Below, in pieces: positions 17,410-26,959 of a stretch of DNA of 64,000 nt (the stretch's first letter is position 1; each line of letters opens with the position of its first letter). The notes beneath the pieces were generated by a model. The model was not told the DNA's origin. It did not search any database and saw only the letters and a list, made by a program, of their open reading frames with translations. Source of the DNA: Paraburkholderia kururiensis JCM 10599 = LMG 19447 (lineage in GTDB: Bacteria > Pseudomonadota > Gammaproteobacteria > Burkholderiales > Burkholderiaceae); NCBI RefSeq assembly GCF_003986935.1, contig NZ_RJZE01000003.1:124001-188000 (forward strand), in the 5' to 3' direction. The position numbers and the translations under genes were made by a program.

Positions 17410-18308
17410 GCGCGGCACACGTGATCGACGGCAAGGCCGAGGCCGCACGTCTGCTCGACGCGCTGCGCGCAGACGTATCGCGTCTGCGCGCGCAGGGCGT
17501 GACGCCGCGCCTCGCCGTCGTGCTGGTGGGCAACGATCCGGCCAGCGAGGTCTACGTGCGCAACAAAGTGCTGCGCGCTCGCGAAACCGGTATCGAATCG
17601 CTCGAATACCGGTTGCCGGCCAACACCGACGAGCCCGCGTTGCTCAGCCTGATCGCGAAGCTCAACGCCGATCCCGCCGTCCACGGCATTCTCGTGCAGA
17701 TGCCGCTGCCCGCAGGGCTCAACGAAAGCGCCGTGATCGACGCGATCGCCCCCGGCAAGGACGTGGACGGGTTCCACCGCGAAAACGTCGGTCGGCTCGT
17801 GCTCGGCGAACCGGGTCTGGCGCCCTGCACACCGGGCGGCTGCCTGCATCTGCTGCGCCTGGTCGCGCAAGACCTGAGCGGCAAGCACGCGGTGGTGGTG
17901 GGCCGCTCGAACATCGTCGGCAAACCCGTGGCGACACTGCTGCTCCAGGCGAACTGCTCGCTCACCGTCGTGCATTCGCGCAGCGTCAATGCGGCGCAAC
18001 TGTGCCGGCAGGCCGACATCGTGATCGCCGCGGTCGGCAAGCCGCAACTGATCGACGCGAACTGGGTCAAGCCAGGCGCAATCGTCATCGACGTGGGCAT
18101 CAACCGCATCGAAGTGGACGGCAAACCGAAACTCGTCGGCGACGTGGACTACGACAGCGTATCGCGCGTCGCCAGTGCGATCACGCCCGTGCCGGGCGGC
18201 GTCGGGCCGATGACCATTGCTTTCCTGATGAAAAACACGATTGCCGCCGCAGCCACGCAGCATGGCCTGCGGCAGCAGGCTCCCGCGAGCAGCCTGATCA
18301 CTGCCTGA
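17406..18308 (+). CDS. folD: Methylenetetrahydrofolate dehydrogenase / methenyl-THF cyclohydrolase
   Basis: A 300-residue bifunctional FolD. Motifs include the [20 protein letters not shown] region with the catalytic lysine of the family, [24 protein letters not shown] and the C-terminal [16 protein letters not shown]. It oxidises methylene-THF and hydrolyses methenyl-THF to 10-formyl-THF, which PurU then converts to formate. ATG overlaps the purU stop (ATGA). Probably an operon-specific copy in addition to a housekeeping folD elsewhere. Confidence 0.94.
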   Translation: MSAAHVIDGKAEAARLLDALRADVSRLRAQGVTPRLAVVLVGNDPASEVYVRNKVLRARETGIESLEYRLPANTDEPALLSLIAKLNADPAVHGILVQMPLPAGLNESAVIDAIAPGKDVDGFHRENVGRLVLGEPGLAPCTPGGCLHLLRLVAQDLSGKHAVVVGRSNIVGKPVATLLLQANCSLTVVHSRSVNAAQLCRQADIVIAAVGKPQLIDANWVKPGAIVIDVGINRIEVDGKPKLVGDVDYDSVSRVASAITPVPGGVGPMTIAFLMKNTIAAAATQHGLRQQAPASSLITA

Positions 18309-18332
18309 TTTCTTTCCAGCAAGGTGAACACT

Positions 18333-19697
18333 ATGAACAAACGCGTTGCAATCATCGGCGCCGGTCCTTCCGGTCTCGCGCAACTTCGCGCATTCCAGTC
18401 GGCCGCGGCGAAGGGCACGGAAATTCCGGATCTCGTCTGCTTCGAAAAGCAGGCCGACTGGGGCGGCATGTGGAACTACACGTGGCGCACCGGCACGGAC
18501 GAGCACGGCGAGCCGGTACACGGCAGCATGTACCGCTACCTGTGGTCGAACGGTCCGAAGGAATGCCTGGAATTTGCCGACTACACGTTCGAGGAACACT
18601 TCGGCAAGCCCATTGCCTCGTACCCGCCGCGCGAAGTCCTGTGGGACTACATCAAGGGCCGCGTCGAAAAAGCAGGGGTGCGTTCCCACATCCGCTTCAA
18701 CACGGTCGTGCGCAACGTAAGCTTCGACGATGCGACCCGCCAGTTCACCGTCACGGTTCACGACTTCGACCGGGACGTCACGTACAGCGAGACCTTCGAT
18801 TACGTGGTCAACGCGTGCGGACACTTCTCGACTCCCGACGCCCCGACGTTCCCCGGCTTCGATTCGTTCAAAGGCCGCATCCTGCACGCACACGATTTCC
18901 GCGACGCGATGGAATTCCGCGGCAAGGACATTCTGCTGATCGGCAGCAGCTACTCTGCCGAAGATATCGGTTCGCAATGCTACAAATACGGCGCCCGCAG
19001 CATCACGAGCTGCTACCGCACCCAGCCGATGGGCTACCAGTGGCCGCCCAGCTGGGAAGAAAAGCCGCTGCTCAAGTACGTGAACGGCAACACAGCCTTC
19101 TTCGCGGACGGCTCCACGCGCAAGATCGACGCGATCATTCTCTGCACCGGCTACAAGCATCATTTCCCGTTCCTGCCGGACAGCCTGCGCCTGCGCACCA
19201 ACAACCGCCTGTGGCCGCTGAACCTCTACAAGGGCGTGTTCTGGGAAGCCAACCCGCAGATGATCTATCTCGGAATGCAGGACCTCTGGTACTCGTTCAA
19301 CATGTTCGACGCCCAGGCCTGGTACGTGCGCGACGTGATTCTCGGCCGGATTGCCCTGCCCTCGCGCGAAGCGATGCACGCGGAAGATCTCGCGTGGCGA
19401 GCCCGCGAAGAGAAGCTCGTCACGAATCAGGAGATGTTCGAGTTCCAGGGCAGCTACATCCAGGAGCTGATCGACGCGACGGATTACCCGAGCTTCGACA
19501 TTGCCGGCGTCAACCGCACGTTTCTCGAATGGAAGCACGACAAGCACGAGAACATCATGGCTTATCGCAACAAGTCGTATCGTTCGCTGATGACCGGCAC
19601 CCAGTCCCCGCCGCATCACACGCCGTGGATCAAGGCGCTGGATGACTCGATGGAGGCCTACCTCGGCGAGCCGGCACCCATCGCCAAAGCCGGTTGA
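18333..19697 (+). CDS. tmm: Trimethylamine monooxygenase (flavin-containing monooxygenase)
   Basis: A 454-residue bacterial flavin-containing monooxygenase. FAD site GAGPSG at residues 9-14, NADPH site GSSYSAED at 204-211, and the FMO fingerprint [11 protein letters not shown] at 179-189. Length and the [35 protein letters not shown]-type segment fit Tmm, which oxidises trimethylamine to TMAO. ATG 18333 is preceded by AAGGTG eight bases away. It is followed 16 bases later by tdm, the next step, which strengthens the assignment over a generic FMO. Confidence 0.9.
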   Translation: MNKRVAIIGAGPSGLAQLRAFQSAAAKGTEIPDLVCFEKQADWGGMWNYTWRTGTDEHGEPVHGSMYRYLWSNGPKECLEFADYTFEEHFGKPIASYPPREVLWDYIKGRVEKAGVRSHIRFNTVVRNVSFDDATRQFTVTVHDFDRDVTYSETFDYVVNACGHFSTPDAPTFPGFDSFKGRILHAHDFRDAMEFRGKDILLIGSSYSAEDIGSQCYKYGARSITSCYRTQPMGYQWPPSWEEKPLLKYVNGNTAFFADGSTRKIDAIILCTGYKHHFPFLPDSLRLRTNNRLWPLNLYKGVFWEANPQMIYLGMQDLWYSFNMFDAQAWYVRDVILGRIALPSREAMHAEDLAWRAREEKLVTNQEMFEFQGSYIQELIDATDYPSFDIAGVNRTFLEWKHDKHENIMAYRNKSYRSLMTGTQSPPHHTPWIKALDDSMEAYLGEPAPIAKAG

Positions 19698-19713
19698 AAC
19701 GCGGATCCCGCTC

Positions 19714-22065
19714 ATGACGATTCGCGCACCTTCCGTCTCCCGCCCGCACGAGCCGGCTCTCGCCGGCCATTACGACGGATGCGAACGATACCGCGTGGCT
19801 GGCGGCGGCCTGAGCGTCGTCGAGCTGCAACGTGGCGACACGTTGCAGGTCATCGACATCGAAGGGCTCCAGCCGGCGGAACTGCTCGCCGTGCATGCCG
19901 GAGACGGCCGCTGCGCGCTGGCCGCCCTCGGCCTGCGGGCGGACGCGCGCGCGACCTTCATTGCCGGTTCGCTCGGGCAGGCAACGCAGCACAACGTCAA
20001 GATATCGGCCATCCTCGCCCGCCGTGGGCTCGATGTCCGGCGAGCGCAGGCCGCCTTGCTGTGGCCGCCCGGCACGGCCGCCGGTCATGCCTGCACCATG
20101 ACGGCGAGCGAGCCCGTGGTCGTGTTCGTGGCCGCGCCGGGCAGACCGGGCACGCCCGACGAGATCGGACAGCAGGCGACGGAGCTTCGGCTCGTCGTGC
20201 GCCGAGCCCATCCCCCGTTGGTGCGCCAGCCGCAAGAGAGCGTGCCGCTGGCCGACGCGCTCGACGACTTCCTGATCCGCCCCGGTACGGCGCGGGCCTA
20301 TACCGTGCAGGCCGGCGAGTACGTGCAGATACTCGACGTGGCAGGACGGCAATGCGCAGACTTCGTCGCGTTCGATCTCGCCGCGCTCGAGCAAGGCGAC
20401 GTGCTCGATCTCGACCCGACCGTCACCCGTACCCTGAACGGCAGCGCCTGGCCTGCACCGGGCCTGTTCTCCCGCTTCTACGATCGCAACATGCGACCGA
20501 TGCTGGAGGTGGTGCGCGATACGGCAGGCCGGCATGACTCGTTCTCGCTCGCCTGCACGGCGCGGTATTACGAGTCGCAAGGCTACCCCGGTCACCCGAA
20601 TTGCAGCGACAACATCAGTGCCGCCCTCGCGAATTTCGGCGTACCGGCGCGCCCCGGCTGGCCGGCCATCAACTTCTTTTTCAACACGAGCATCGACGCC
20701 CGTCAGCAGATCACGATCGACGAACCGTGGTCGCGGCCCGGCGACTACGTGCTGTTGCGCGCGCAAAGGGATCTCGTCTGCGTCAGCACGTCGTGCCCCG
20801 ACGACATCGACCCGGCCAACGGCTGGAATCCGACCGATATCCAGGTTCGCACCTATTCGAGCAAGGAGCGCATTTCCGTGTCCATGGCCATCCGATCCAC
20901 GCCCGACGCCCCGGCGGTTCTCACGCAGGAATCCGGCTTTCATCCGCGCACTTCCGCGCTGACGCGCCGCTTCACGCAATACCGCGGCTGGTGGCTGCCC
21001 TCGCAGTTCGACGGCTACGGCGCAATCGACGAATACTACGGCTGCCGGGAACGTGCCGCGATCATGGACCTCTCCGCGCTACGCAAATTCGACATCCTCG
21101 GGCCCGATGCCGAAGCGCTGCTCCAGTATTGCCTCACGCGCGACGTGCGCAGGCTCGCGGTCGGGCAAGTGGTGTATGCCGCCATGTGCTACCCGCACGG
21201 CGGCATACTCGACGACGGCACGCTGCTGCGCTTCGGCCCGGACAACTTCCGCTGGATCTGCGGCGAGGATTACGCCGGCATCTGGCTGCGTGAACAGGCC
21301 GAAAAACTCGGTATGAAGGTCTGGGTCAAATCGGCCTCTTCGCAGATTCACAACATCGCCGTGCAGGGACCGCAGAGCCGCGCGATCCTGCAACAGATCG
21401 TCTGGACACCGGGAACCCAGCCTACGCTTGCTGGTCTTGGCTGGTTCCGCTTTCTGGTCGGCCGCATCGGCGGGTACGACGGGCTGCCGGTCTGTGTCAG
21501 CCGCACGGGCTACACCGGCGAGCTTGGCTACGAAATCTGGTGTCATCCCGATCATGCGGCAGCCGTGTGGGATAGCGTGTGGTCGGCGGGAGAGCCGTTC
21601 GGACTCGTACCGCTCGGCTTCGATGCGCTCGACATGTTGCGCGTGGAAGCCGGGCTCGCGTTTTCAGGCCACGAATTCAGCGATGAAATCGATCCTTTCG
21701 AAGCCGGCATAGGCTTTTGCGTGCCGCTGAAAACCAAGAGCGACGATTTCATCGGGCGCGAAGCGCTGCTGCGCCGTAGCGCGCATCCGCAACGCAAGCT
21801 CGTCGGGCTCGAACTCGCCGGCAACGAGCCCGCCGCGCATGGTGATTGCGTGCACACAGGACGGGCCCAGACAGGCGTCGTGACAAGCGCGACCCGCTCG
21901 CCGGCCACGGGCCGCAACGTCGCGCTCTGCCGGTTGGACGTGGCTTACGCCGAACCGGGCACTGTCGTGCAGATCGGCAAACTCGACGGCCAGCAGAAGC
22001 GCATCGACGCCACGGTCGTGGCGCCGATTTTCTACGATCCGGAGAAGTCCCGCGTGCGGAGCTGA
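19714..22065 (+). CDS. tdm: Trimethylamine N-oxide demethylase
   Basis: A 783-residue two-domain protein. Residues about 10-400 are a DUF1989-type metal domain; candidate zinc ligands are H294 and C297 (GHPNCSDN) with C356 and C361 (CVSTSC). Residues about 415-780 are a GcvT/THF domain with YTGELGYEIW and a C-terminal FYDPEKSRVRS. This fusion is characteristic of Tdm, which splits TMAO into dimethylamine and formaldehyde, the latter captured on THF. Dimethylamine then feeds DmmABC in the same operon. ATG 19714 follows the tmm stop by 16 bases; the earlier in-frame start lies inside tmm. Confidence 0.92.
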   Translation: MTIRAPSVSRPHEPALAGHYDGCERYRVAGGGLSVVELQRGDTLQVIDIEGLQPAELLAVHAGDGRCALAALGLRADARATFIAGSLGQATQHNVKISAILARRGLDVRRAQAALLWPPGTAAGHACTMTASEPVVVFVAAPGRPGTPDEIGQQATELRLVVRRAHPPLVRQPQESVPLADALDDFLIRPGTARAYTVQAGEYVQILDVAGRQCADFVAFDLAALEQGDVLDLDPTVTRTLNGSAWPAPGLFSRFYDRNMRPMLEVVRDTAGRHDSFSLACTARYYESQGYPGHPNCSDNISAALANFGVPARPGWPAINFFFNTSIDARQQITIDEPWSRPGDYVLLRAQRDLVCVSTSCPDDIDPANGWNPTDIQVRTYSSKERISVSMAIRSTPDAPAVLTQESGFHPRTSALTRRFTQYRGWWLPSQFDGYGAIDEYYGCRERAAIMDLSALRKFDILGPDAEALLQYCLTRDVRRLAVGQVVYAAMCYPHGGILDDGTLLRFGPDNFRWICGEDYAGIWLREQAEKLGMKVWVKSASSQIHNIAVQGPQSRAILQQIVWTPGTQPTLAGLGWFRFLVGRIGGYDGLPVCVSRTGYTGELGYEIWCHPDHAAAVWDSVWSAGEPFGLVPLGFDALDMLRVEAGLAFSGHEFSDEIDPFEAGIGFCVPLKTKSDDFIGREALLRRSAHPQRKLVGLELAGNEPAAHGDCVHTGRAQTGVVTSATRSPATGRNVALCRLDVAYAEPGTVVQIGKLDGQQKRIDATVVAPIFYDPEKSRVRS

Positions 22066-22072
22066 CAGCCGG

Positions 22073-22545
22073 CTAGCGCTGCAATTGCGTCGACGACGCC
22101 GACCATGAGCAACCCTGCATCTGACGCTCACGCCGGCGCGTCGGCTGGTGGCTGCTTTCCGCTCGGTGATTGACCCGCGCCGAGGCCTTCACGAAGACGT
22201 GCTTCACGCTGGCCAGCTGCGGCACCTCGGCTCTTGCCGCCGGATAGCTGTGCAGCCGGTCGGTGACAATCTTCCGGGGCACCGGGTATCAGCGCAGCCT
22301 CTTTCCGAAGAAGCGCCTTGCCGCAGTTTTGTCGCGGCGCTTCTGCAGCAGCACGTACGGCTTACCGCGCAGTTTGACGAACAGCTCATCGAGATGCCGC
22401 GTCGTGCCCGGCCGCGGCTGGGCCGCTTTCACCTGGCAGGCATACATCGCGCCGAACCGGTCGCACCCGTTGCGCACCGACTCGTAGCTGACCACGACGC
22501 CGCGCTCGAGCAGCAATTCCTCGATGTCATCCCCCAACTCTACCC
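22073..22545 (-). pseudogene. Decayed IS6-family transposase
   Basis: Two frames on the minus strand carry adjacent pieces of an IS6-type transposase: 22537-22289 has GDDIEELLLERGVVVSYESVR and RHLDELFVKLRGKPYVLLQKRRDK, and 22282-22073 has PRKIVTDRLHSYPAARAEVP and SARVNHRAESSHQPTRRRERQM. The first piece lacks the segment normally between VKLRGKPY and LQKRRDK, a deletion, and a frameshift separates the two halves. The N-terminus is missing. No terminal inverted repeats were found. Inactive remnant directly after tdm. Confidence 0.85.
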
Positions 22546-22601
22546 AGCGCGGCCTTCACGTTGACATTGCCGGATGGAGTGATCTCCGCCCGTGCGAAAA
22601 C

Positions 22602-22973
22602 TCAGGCCGCTTTGTGGCAAACCACTTCGATGTTGTGCCCGTCCGGACCAATGACGAACGCGGCAAAGTAGTTCGCATGGTAGTGCGGGCGCAGACCCGG
22701 TGCGCCATTGTCTTTGCCGCCTGCGGCGAGCGCTGCGCGATAGAAATCTTCGACTTGCTGGCGAGTCTCGGCCACGAACGCCAGGTGAAGATGCGCCGGC
22801 TTTTCCCCGGTCTGGTACAGACACAACGACGCCTTGCCCGGCGGGCTCAGCTCGACACCGTACGTCGGCACCCCCTCCCCGACAACCGCTACGCCGAGCG
22901 GTTCGAGTGCCTTGAGGAAGAACGCTTTGCTGGCTGCATAGTCGCTGACGCCGAATTTGACGTGGTCGAACAT
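22602..22973 (-). CDS. VOC-superfamily (glyoxalase/bleomycin-resistance-like) protein
   Basis: A 123-residue single-domain VOC protein: MFDHVKFGVSDYAASKAFF at the start, HLHLAFVAETRQQVEDFYRAALAAGG in the middle, PHYHANYFAAFVIGPDGHNIEVVCHKAA at the end. Candidate metal ligands are H4, the HLH near residue 62 and the Glu of NIEVV. A good AGGAG precedes the ATG. Function within the large family cannot be assigned. It stands alone between two decayed genes. Confidence 0.85.
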   Translation of the reverse strand: MFDHVKFGVSDYAASKAFFLKALEPLGVAVVGEGVPTYGVELSPPGKASLCLYQTGEKPAHLHLAFVAETRQQVEDFYRAALAAGGKDNGAPGLRPHYHANYFAAFVIGPDGHNIEVVCHKAA

Positions 22974-23057
22974 GGGTTCTCCTGGAGTGTGGGACCTGCG
23001 CGAGGCCGGACGCGATCAAGCGCTCACCGCGATGTTGCCACACGTCGCCGACAGCGC

Positions 23058-23305
23058 TATGCCGCCGGGCAGCCGCCCCCATCGAGCTGCGCGCAATCGG
23101 GCGGTACGACTGGGAAAGCCGTGCGCTTGCACGGTATGCGGTGCCACCGGGGGATCAGAACAGCGAGCCGGTTTTCGTGCCGCGACGCAGGGCGACAGCG
23201 GAAGACGACGGATGGTTGCTGTGTTGCGTGTACCGCCACGCGACGGATACCAGCGACGTTGTCGTGCTCGATGCGCGCGATCTTGCCCGGCCAAAACGCA
23301 AAGCC
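23058..23305 (+). pseudogene. Remnant of a carotenoid / lignostilbene oxygenase C-terminus
   Basis: This plus-strand frame reads IELRAIGRYDWESRALARYAVPPG, then SEPVFVPRRRATAEDDGWLL and VYRHATDTSDVVVLDARDLA, closely resembling the last part of RPE65-type carotenoid oxygenases. The fourth iron-binding histidine region (HGNW) that should follow is lost, and no upstream domain is present. It appears to be a decayed fragment inside an otherwise non-coding 348-base gap. No start codon or ribosome site supports expression. Confidence 0.7.
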
Positions 23306-23321
23306 GTGCACAATACCGCCC

Positions 23322-23537
23322 ATGCCAGCCCCCGACCTCGAACGCCTTGTCACCCTCGCCATGCCCTTTGGTAAATACAAAGGTCGGCTCATTGCCGACC
23401 TGCCCGGGCATTACCTCAACTGGCTGGCCCGCGAAGGGTTCCCGCGCGGCGAGATCGGGCGGCTGCTCGCGCTGATGCACGAGATGGACCATAACGGCCT
23501 GAGGGGCCTGCTCGATCCGCTGCGCAAGCGCGAATAG
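23322..23537 (+). CDS. DUF3820-family small protein
   Basis: A 71-residue protein, PDLERLVTLAMPFGKYKGRLIADLPGHYLNWLAREGFPRGEIGRLLALMHEMDHNGLRGLLDPL, matching the DUF3820 family of short proteins (MPFGKYKG and YLNWL signatures) of uncertain function. The ATG has no clear ribosome-binding site, but the conserved motif begins right after it. It separates the decayed junction from the molybdate transport genes. Confidence 0.75.
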   Translation: MPAPDLERLVTLAMPFGKYKGRLIADLPGHYLNWLAREGFPRGEIGRLLALMHEMDHNGLRGLLDPLRKRE

Positions 23538-23612
23538 CGCAATCGCGTCGATGCGGCCCGTCGGCGTTCATCACGCATCCGGCAAGCTCTCGACAGATGC
23601 GCTCCCCGCCGC

Positions 23613-24404
23613 TCAACGCGCCGCGTGCACGTGCAGCAGTTCCCGTACGCGGTGTGCGCGCGCATCGAGCGGTTCTGCGCCACGCCCCGGCAGCAGCGCG
23701 CGCGTCGTCATGGCGCGCGACTCGCCGCTTCGCACATCCACTTCGCGAATCACGCGGCCGCTCTCCACGATGAACGCAACGTCGGCCAAGGCCAGCACGT
23801 CGTCGATGTCGTGCGTGATCATCACCACCGGCATCTGCCAGCGCGCGAACACGTCGCCCAGTTGCCCACGCAACTCGTCACGCAGCAGCGGGTTCAGCGC
23901 TGCAAACGGCTCGTCGAGCAGCAACAGACGCGGTCTGCACGCCAGTGCGCGTGCCAGCGCGACGCGTTGCTGCTGCCCGCCCGAGAGCGTGGCGGGACGG
24001 CTCGACGCCAGTGCCGCGAGCCCGAACGTCTCCAGCAGTTCGTCCACGTGCCGGGCGTCGTCGTGCGAAAGCCTGCGCCGTTGCCACGTCGTCAAGCCAA
24101 ACGCAATGTTGTCGCGCACGTTCAGGTGCGGAAACAGCGCGTAGTGTTGAAACAGATAGCCGACGCTGCGTTGCTCGGGCGGCAGGTCGATGCCCTGTCG
24201 CGAATCGAACAGCACGCGCGCGCCGATGCGCACATGCCCATGCTGCGGTTTCAGCAGCCCCGCCATGGCCTGCAGCGTCATCGACTTGCCACCGCCCGAG
24301 GGGCCATAGAGCGCGACCACCTGCGCATCCGAGATGAACCGCGTGGCGAGCGTGAAACGCCGTGCGCCGTCGCAAACGGTGGCATCAAGATCGATATCGA
24401 TCAT
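23613..24404 (-). CDS. modC: Molybdate ABC transporter ATP-binding protein
   Basis: A 263-residue ABC ATPase: Walker A GPSGGGKS at residues 34-41, signature LSGGQQQR, Walker B LLLLDEPF, and a switch histidine in MITHDIDD. It is shorter than classical ModC (about 350) because the C-terminal molybdate-binding TOBE repeats are absent. It is the last gene of a modB-modA-modC unit, 13 bases after modA. Supplies energy for molybdate import, needed for FeMo-cofactor. Confidence 0.88.
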   Translation of the reverse strand: MIDIDLDATVCDGARRFTLATRFISDAQVVALYGPSGGGKSMTLQAMAGLLKPQHGHVRIGARVLFDSRQGIDLPPEQRSVGYLFQHYALFPHLNVRDNIAFGLTTWQRRRLSHDDARHVDELLETFGLAALASSRPATLSGGQQQRVALARALACRPRLLLLDEPFAALNPLLRDELRGQLGDVFARWQMPVVMITHDIDDVLALADVAFIVESGRVIREVDVRSGESRAMTTRALLPGRGAEPLDARAHRVRELLHVHAAR

Positions 24405-24417
24405 CGCGTGCAGGCAG

Positions 24418-25185
24418 TCACGGCTGCGAGAAGCCGTGGCGCTTCAGGATGTCCTGCGCGGCGGGACTCAGCAGGTAGTCGATGAACGCCTTCGCAAGTG
24501 CCTGCTCGTGGCTCGCGCTCACGGCGACCACGGGATACGTCACGGGGTCGTGCCCGCCCACGGTCTGCACGATCTCCACCTTGCCGGGCATCAGCACGGC
24601 GTCGGTGCGATAGACGAAGCCGGCTTCGGCTTCGCCGCGCGAGACGTAATCGAGCACTTGTCGCACGCTGTCGGCCTGCACGAATTTCGGTGCGAGCGCA
24701 TTCCAGAGCATCGCTTTTTCAAGCGCCTGTTGCGTGTAGCGGCCCACCGGCACCGTCGACGTCTTGCCGATCGCGATGCGCCGCACGGCCGGGTTCGAAA
24801 GATCAGCCACGCTCTTCACGGGCGAGCCCTGCGCCGCAGGCACGATCAGCACGAGTGCGTTTGCGGCGAAGTCGCGCCGCGTGGAGGCATCGAACAAGCC
24901 GGCTTGCACGCCGCGCGTCACCGTCTGCTCGTCTGCGCTTGCAAACACATCGACAGGCGCGCCCTCGCGAATCTGCTGAAGCAGCACGCCGGAGGCCGCG
25001 AAATTGAAGCGCACGGTCACGTCCGGATGCAACGCCTGGAATTTCGCGCCCACCTCGTTGAACGCTTCGGTCAGACTGGCCGCAGCCGAAACGGTGAGCT
25101 GCTGCGCGAGCGCGGCAGAGGGCAGCGCGACACAAGACAGCACTGCAATCAGGATGGCGAACAAAACAGCGCGAAGACGGTTCAC
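24418..25185 (-). CDS. modA: Molybdate-binding periplasmic protein
   Basis: A 255-residue solute-binding protein with a signal peptide (hydrophobic residues 5-25, ALA then QQLTVSAAASLTEAF). The SAAASLTEAFNEVG start and FNFAASGVLLQQIREGAPVDVFASAD block are typical for ModA and provide the serine/alanine oxyanion contacts of the family. Sixteen bases after modB. The gene order modB-modA-modC differs from the common modABC. Confidence 0.92.
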   Translation of the reverse strand: MNRLRAVLFAILIAVLSCVALPSAALAQQLTVSAAASLTEAFNEVGAKFQALHPDVTVRFNFAASGVLLQQIREGAPVDVFASADEQTVTRGVQAGLFDASTRRDFAANALVLIVPAAQGSPVKSVADLSNPAVRRIAIGKTSTVPVGRYTQQALEKAMLWNALAPKFVQADSVRQVLDYVSRGEAEAGFVYRTDAVLMPGKVEIVQTVGGHDPVTYPVVAVSASHEQALAKAFIDYLLSPAAQDILKRHGFSQP

Positions 25186-25201
25186 AAATCACCTCAAGAA
25201 G

Positions 25202-25876
25202 TCAGCGAAGAGAGAGAAAGCGGCCGGACAACACCAGCACTGCGATAGAAAGCATCGACGTGACAAACACCAGCAGCAAGGCAGCGTGATCGCGGCCGTC
25301 CTGCATGGCGTCGTAGATCGCCATGGAAAGCGTTTGCGTCTGGTGGGGAATGTCGCCGGCCACCATCAGCGTCGCGCCGAACTCGCCCATGGCGCGCGCA
25401 AAGGCCAGCAGCGTGCCGGCGAGGATGCCGGGCCACGCGAGCGGCAGCGTGACGCGCACAAACACGGACCAAGGCGACTGGCGCAGCGTGCGCGCCGCGG
25501 CTTCGAGCGAGCGATCCACACCAGCGAACGCAGCGTTCGCGGACTTCAGCACGAGCGGCAACGCGACGATGGCCGACGCGAGCACGGCCCCGTGCCAGTT
25601 GAAGACGACCGTGTAGCCCACCTGCCGATACAGCCAGCCGCCCACCACGCTGCGCCGACCAGCCGCGACCAGCAACCCGTAGCCGATCACCGTGGGCGGC
25701 AACACGAGCGGCAGCATGAAGACCGCCTCCAGCATCGCGCTGCCCGGAAAGCGCCGGCGCGCGAACAGCCAGCCCAACGCAATGCCCGCCACGAGCGCGA
25801 GCACCGTCGCGATGCCCGCCACGCGCAGCGAAAGCCAGAATGGCGACCAGTCCATCGAATGTAGGGAATCCGACAT
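25202..25876 (-). CDS. modB: Molybdate ABC transporter permease
   Basis: A 224-residue inner membrane permease with about five to six hydrophobic segments. Conserved features are FMLPLVLPPTVIGYGLL and the ABC coupling motif AARTLRQSPWSVFVRVTLPLAWPGILAG. ATG 25876 was chosen for family length; an open frame continues upstream to 25948 and a further ATG exists at 25855. A GG-N10-GC sigma-54-like element lies about 45 bases upstream, so the mod genes may be expressed with nif. Confidence 0.88.
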   Translation of the reverse strand: MSDSLHSMDWSPFWLSLRVAGIATVLALVAGIALGWLFARRRFPGSAMLEAVFMLPLVLPPTVIGYGLLVAAGRRSVVGGWLYRQVGYTVVFNWHGAVLASAIVALPLVLKSANAAFAGVDRSLEAAARTLRQSPWSVFVRVTLPLAWPGILAGTLLAFARAMGEFGATLMVAGDIPHQTQTLSMAIYDAMQDGRDHAALLLVFVTSMLSIAVLVLSGRFLSLR

Positions 25877-25918
25877 TTCCGACAATCCGTGTGAAGAATC
25901 GGGCGATGCGTGAGGCAG

Positions 25919-25934
25919 TGCAAGATGCAAGCCA
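25919..25934 (-). promoter_or_regulatory. Candidate sigma-54 promoter for modBAC
   Basis: On the minus strand TGGCTTGCATCTTGCA matches TGGCACG-N4-TTGCA in the essential GG-N10-GC and in TTGCA; the CACG part is partly different. It falls in the 93-base gap before modB, with a predicted start near 25908. No TGT-N10-ACA site was seen upstream. Confidence 0.5.
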
Positions 25935-25969
25935 TGCACGGCGGCCATCGTCGTGTCGCGCGATCACGT

Positions 25970-26956
25970 TCAGCCCAGCCCGGCCGCACGCGCGAACAGC
26001 GCGAGCGACATGCGCGCCTTCGCCGCGTCGTGTGTCGCGGGCTTGAGCAGCAGCCGATGCGGACCGAGCCGCTCGCTCATCGACTTCACACGCGCAATGC
26101 ACTGCTCGGGGTCGCCGATGATCGCGTTCGCAAGAATCACGTCGTTGGGCGCATCGGGCGCGAACATCGGCGGCAGCTTGCCTGGCGGAAAATGCACGCC
26201 CATCAGCCGCGGGTACGCGCGCACGGCTTCAATGCCGTGCTCCACGGCGCGACGCCCGTCTTCGTCGCAATGAAAGAAGCGCGCAATCGCGAACGGAAAA
26301 GCGCCGCGTCGCTCACGCTCAGCCGCCACCTGCTTTGCGACCTGATCGAGATCCGCAGAAGGTGCGGCCATCAGGCCATAGCCGTGTTCCGCGGCAATCT
26401 GCGGCGACGCTCCGCTCAGGCTCGCCAGCCACACCGGCACCGGCTGCTGCAACGGACGTGGATAGACCGCCACGCTTTCGTAGCGAAAGAAGCGCCCTTC
26501 GAAGTGCGTTTCGGGTTCGGCCCACAACCGTTCGATCAATGCGAGCGCCTCATGCATGCGCTCGCGTGCAACGTCCCCGGACGCAATTCCAGACGGACGA
26601 TACTGCGCAGGAAACGGCCCACCCCGCGCAACGCCGAACTCGATACGCCCGCCGCTCAGTAGATCGAGCGAGGCGATGTCTTCCGCCACGCGCAGCGGGT
26701 CGTTCAAGGCGAGCAATGATGCGCCCGTGCCGAGCCGGATGGCCGACGTGCCCGCCGCAATCTGCGAAAGCAGCACCGTGAGCGCACTGCCGACCGCGAA
26801 CGGACTGTAGTGATGCTCGGCCACCCACACATCGTGAAAGCCCATCTGCTCCGCCGCCACGCCGGTGCGAACGGTCTGCTGCAGGGCATCGCGCGCATCG
26901 CCGTGGGGATTTTCGACGTTGAGAAACACGCCGTATCGTGGTGGGAAATCCGACAT
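25970..26956 (-). CDS. LLM-class flavin-dependent oxidoreductase
   Basis: A 328-residue luciferase-like monooxygenase family protein (FMN-dependent TIM barrel). Typical motifs are the N-terminal GVAAEQMGFHDVWVAEHHYSPF, RLGTGASLLALNDPLRVAEDIASLDLLSGGRIEFGVARG and WLASLSGASPQIAAEHGYGLM. The substrate is not predictable. It begins three bases after the globin-like gene stop, so the two are co-transcribed, and modB follows. Similar proteins occasionally sit in nif regions, but no role is established. Confidence 0.85.
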   Translation of the reverse strand: MSDFPPRYGVFLNVENPHGDARDALQQTVRTGVAAEQMGFHDVWVAEHHYSPFAVGSALTVLLSQIAAGTSAIRLGTGASLLALNDPLRVAEDIASLDLLSGGRIEFGVARGGPFPAQYRPSGIASGDVARERMHEALALIERLWAEPETHFEGRFFRYESVAVYPRPLQQPVPVWLASLSGASPQIAAEHGYGLMAAPSADLDQVAKQVAAERERRGAFPFAIARFFHCDEDGRRAVEHGIEAVRAYPRLMGVHFPPGKLPPMFAPDAPNDVILANAIIGDPEQCIARVKSMSERLGPHRLLLKPATHDAAKARMSLALFARAAGLG

Positions 26957-26959
26957 GGC

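Noticed and set aside
17217-19715. Minus-strand open frame of 832 codons opposite purU, folD and tmm
   Set aside because: All three genes on the plus strand are clear families with coupled starts; the opposite frame shows no domain.
25871-25884. Two CGACA half-sites near the modB start as a NifA site
   Set aside because: They lie downstream of the candidate sigma-54 promoter and overlap the start codon, not where an activator site is expected.
25855-25948. Alternative modB starts at 25948 and 25855
   Set aside because: The upstream start would add a non-conserved leader overlapping the candidate promoter; the downstream one would trim a normal-length N-terminus. Neither has a better ribosome site.
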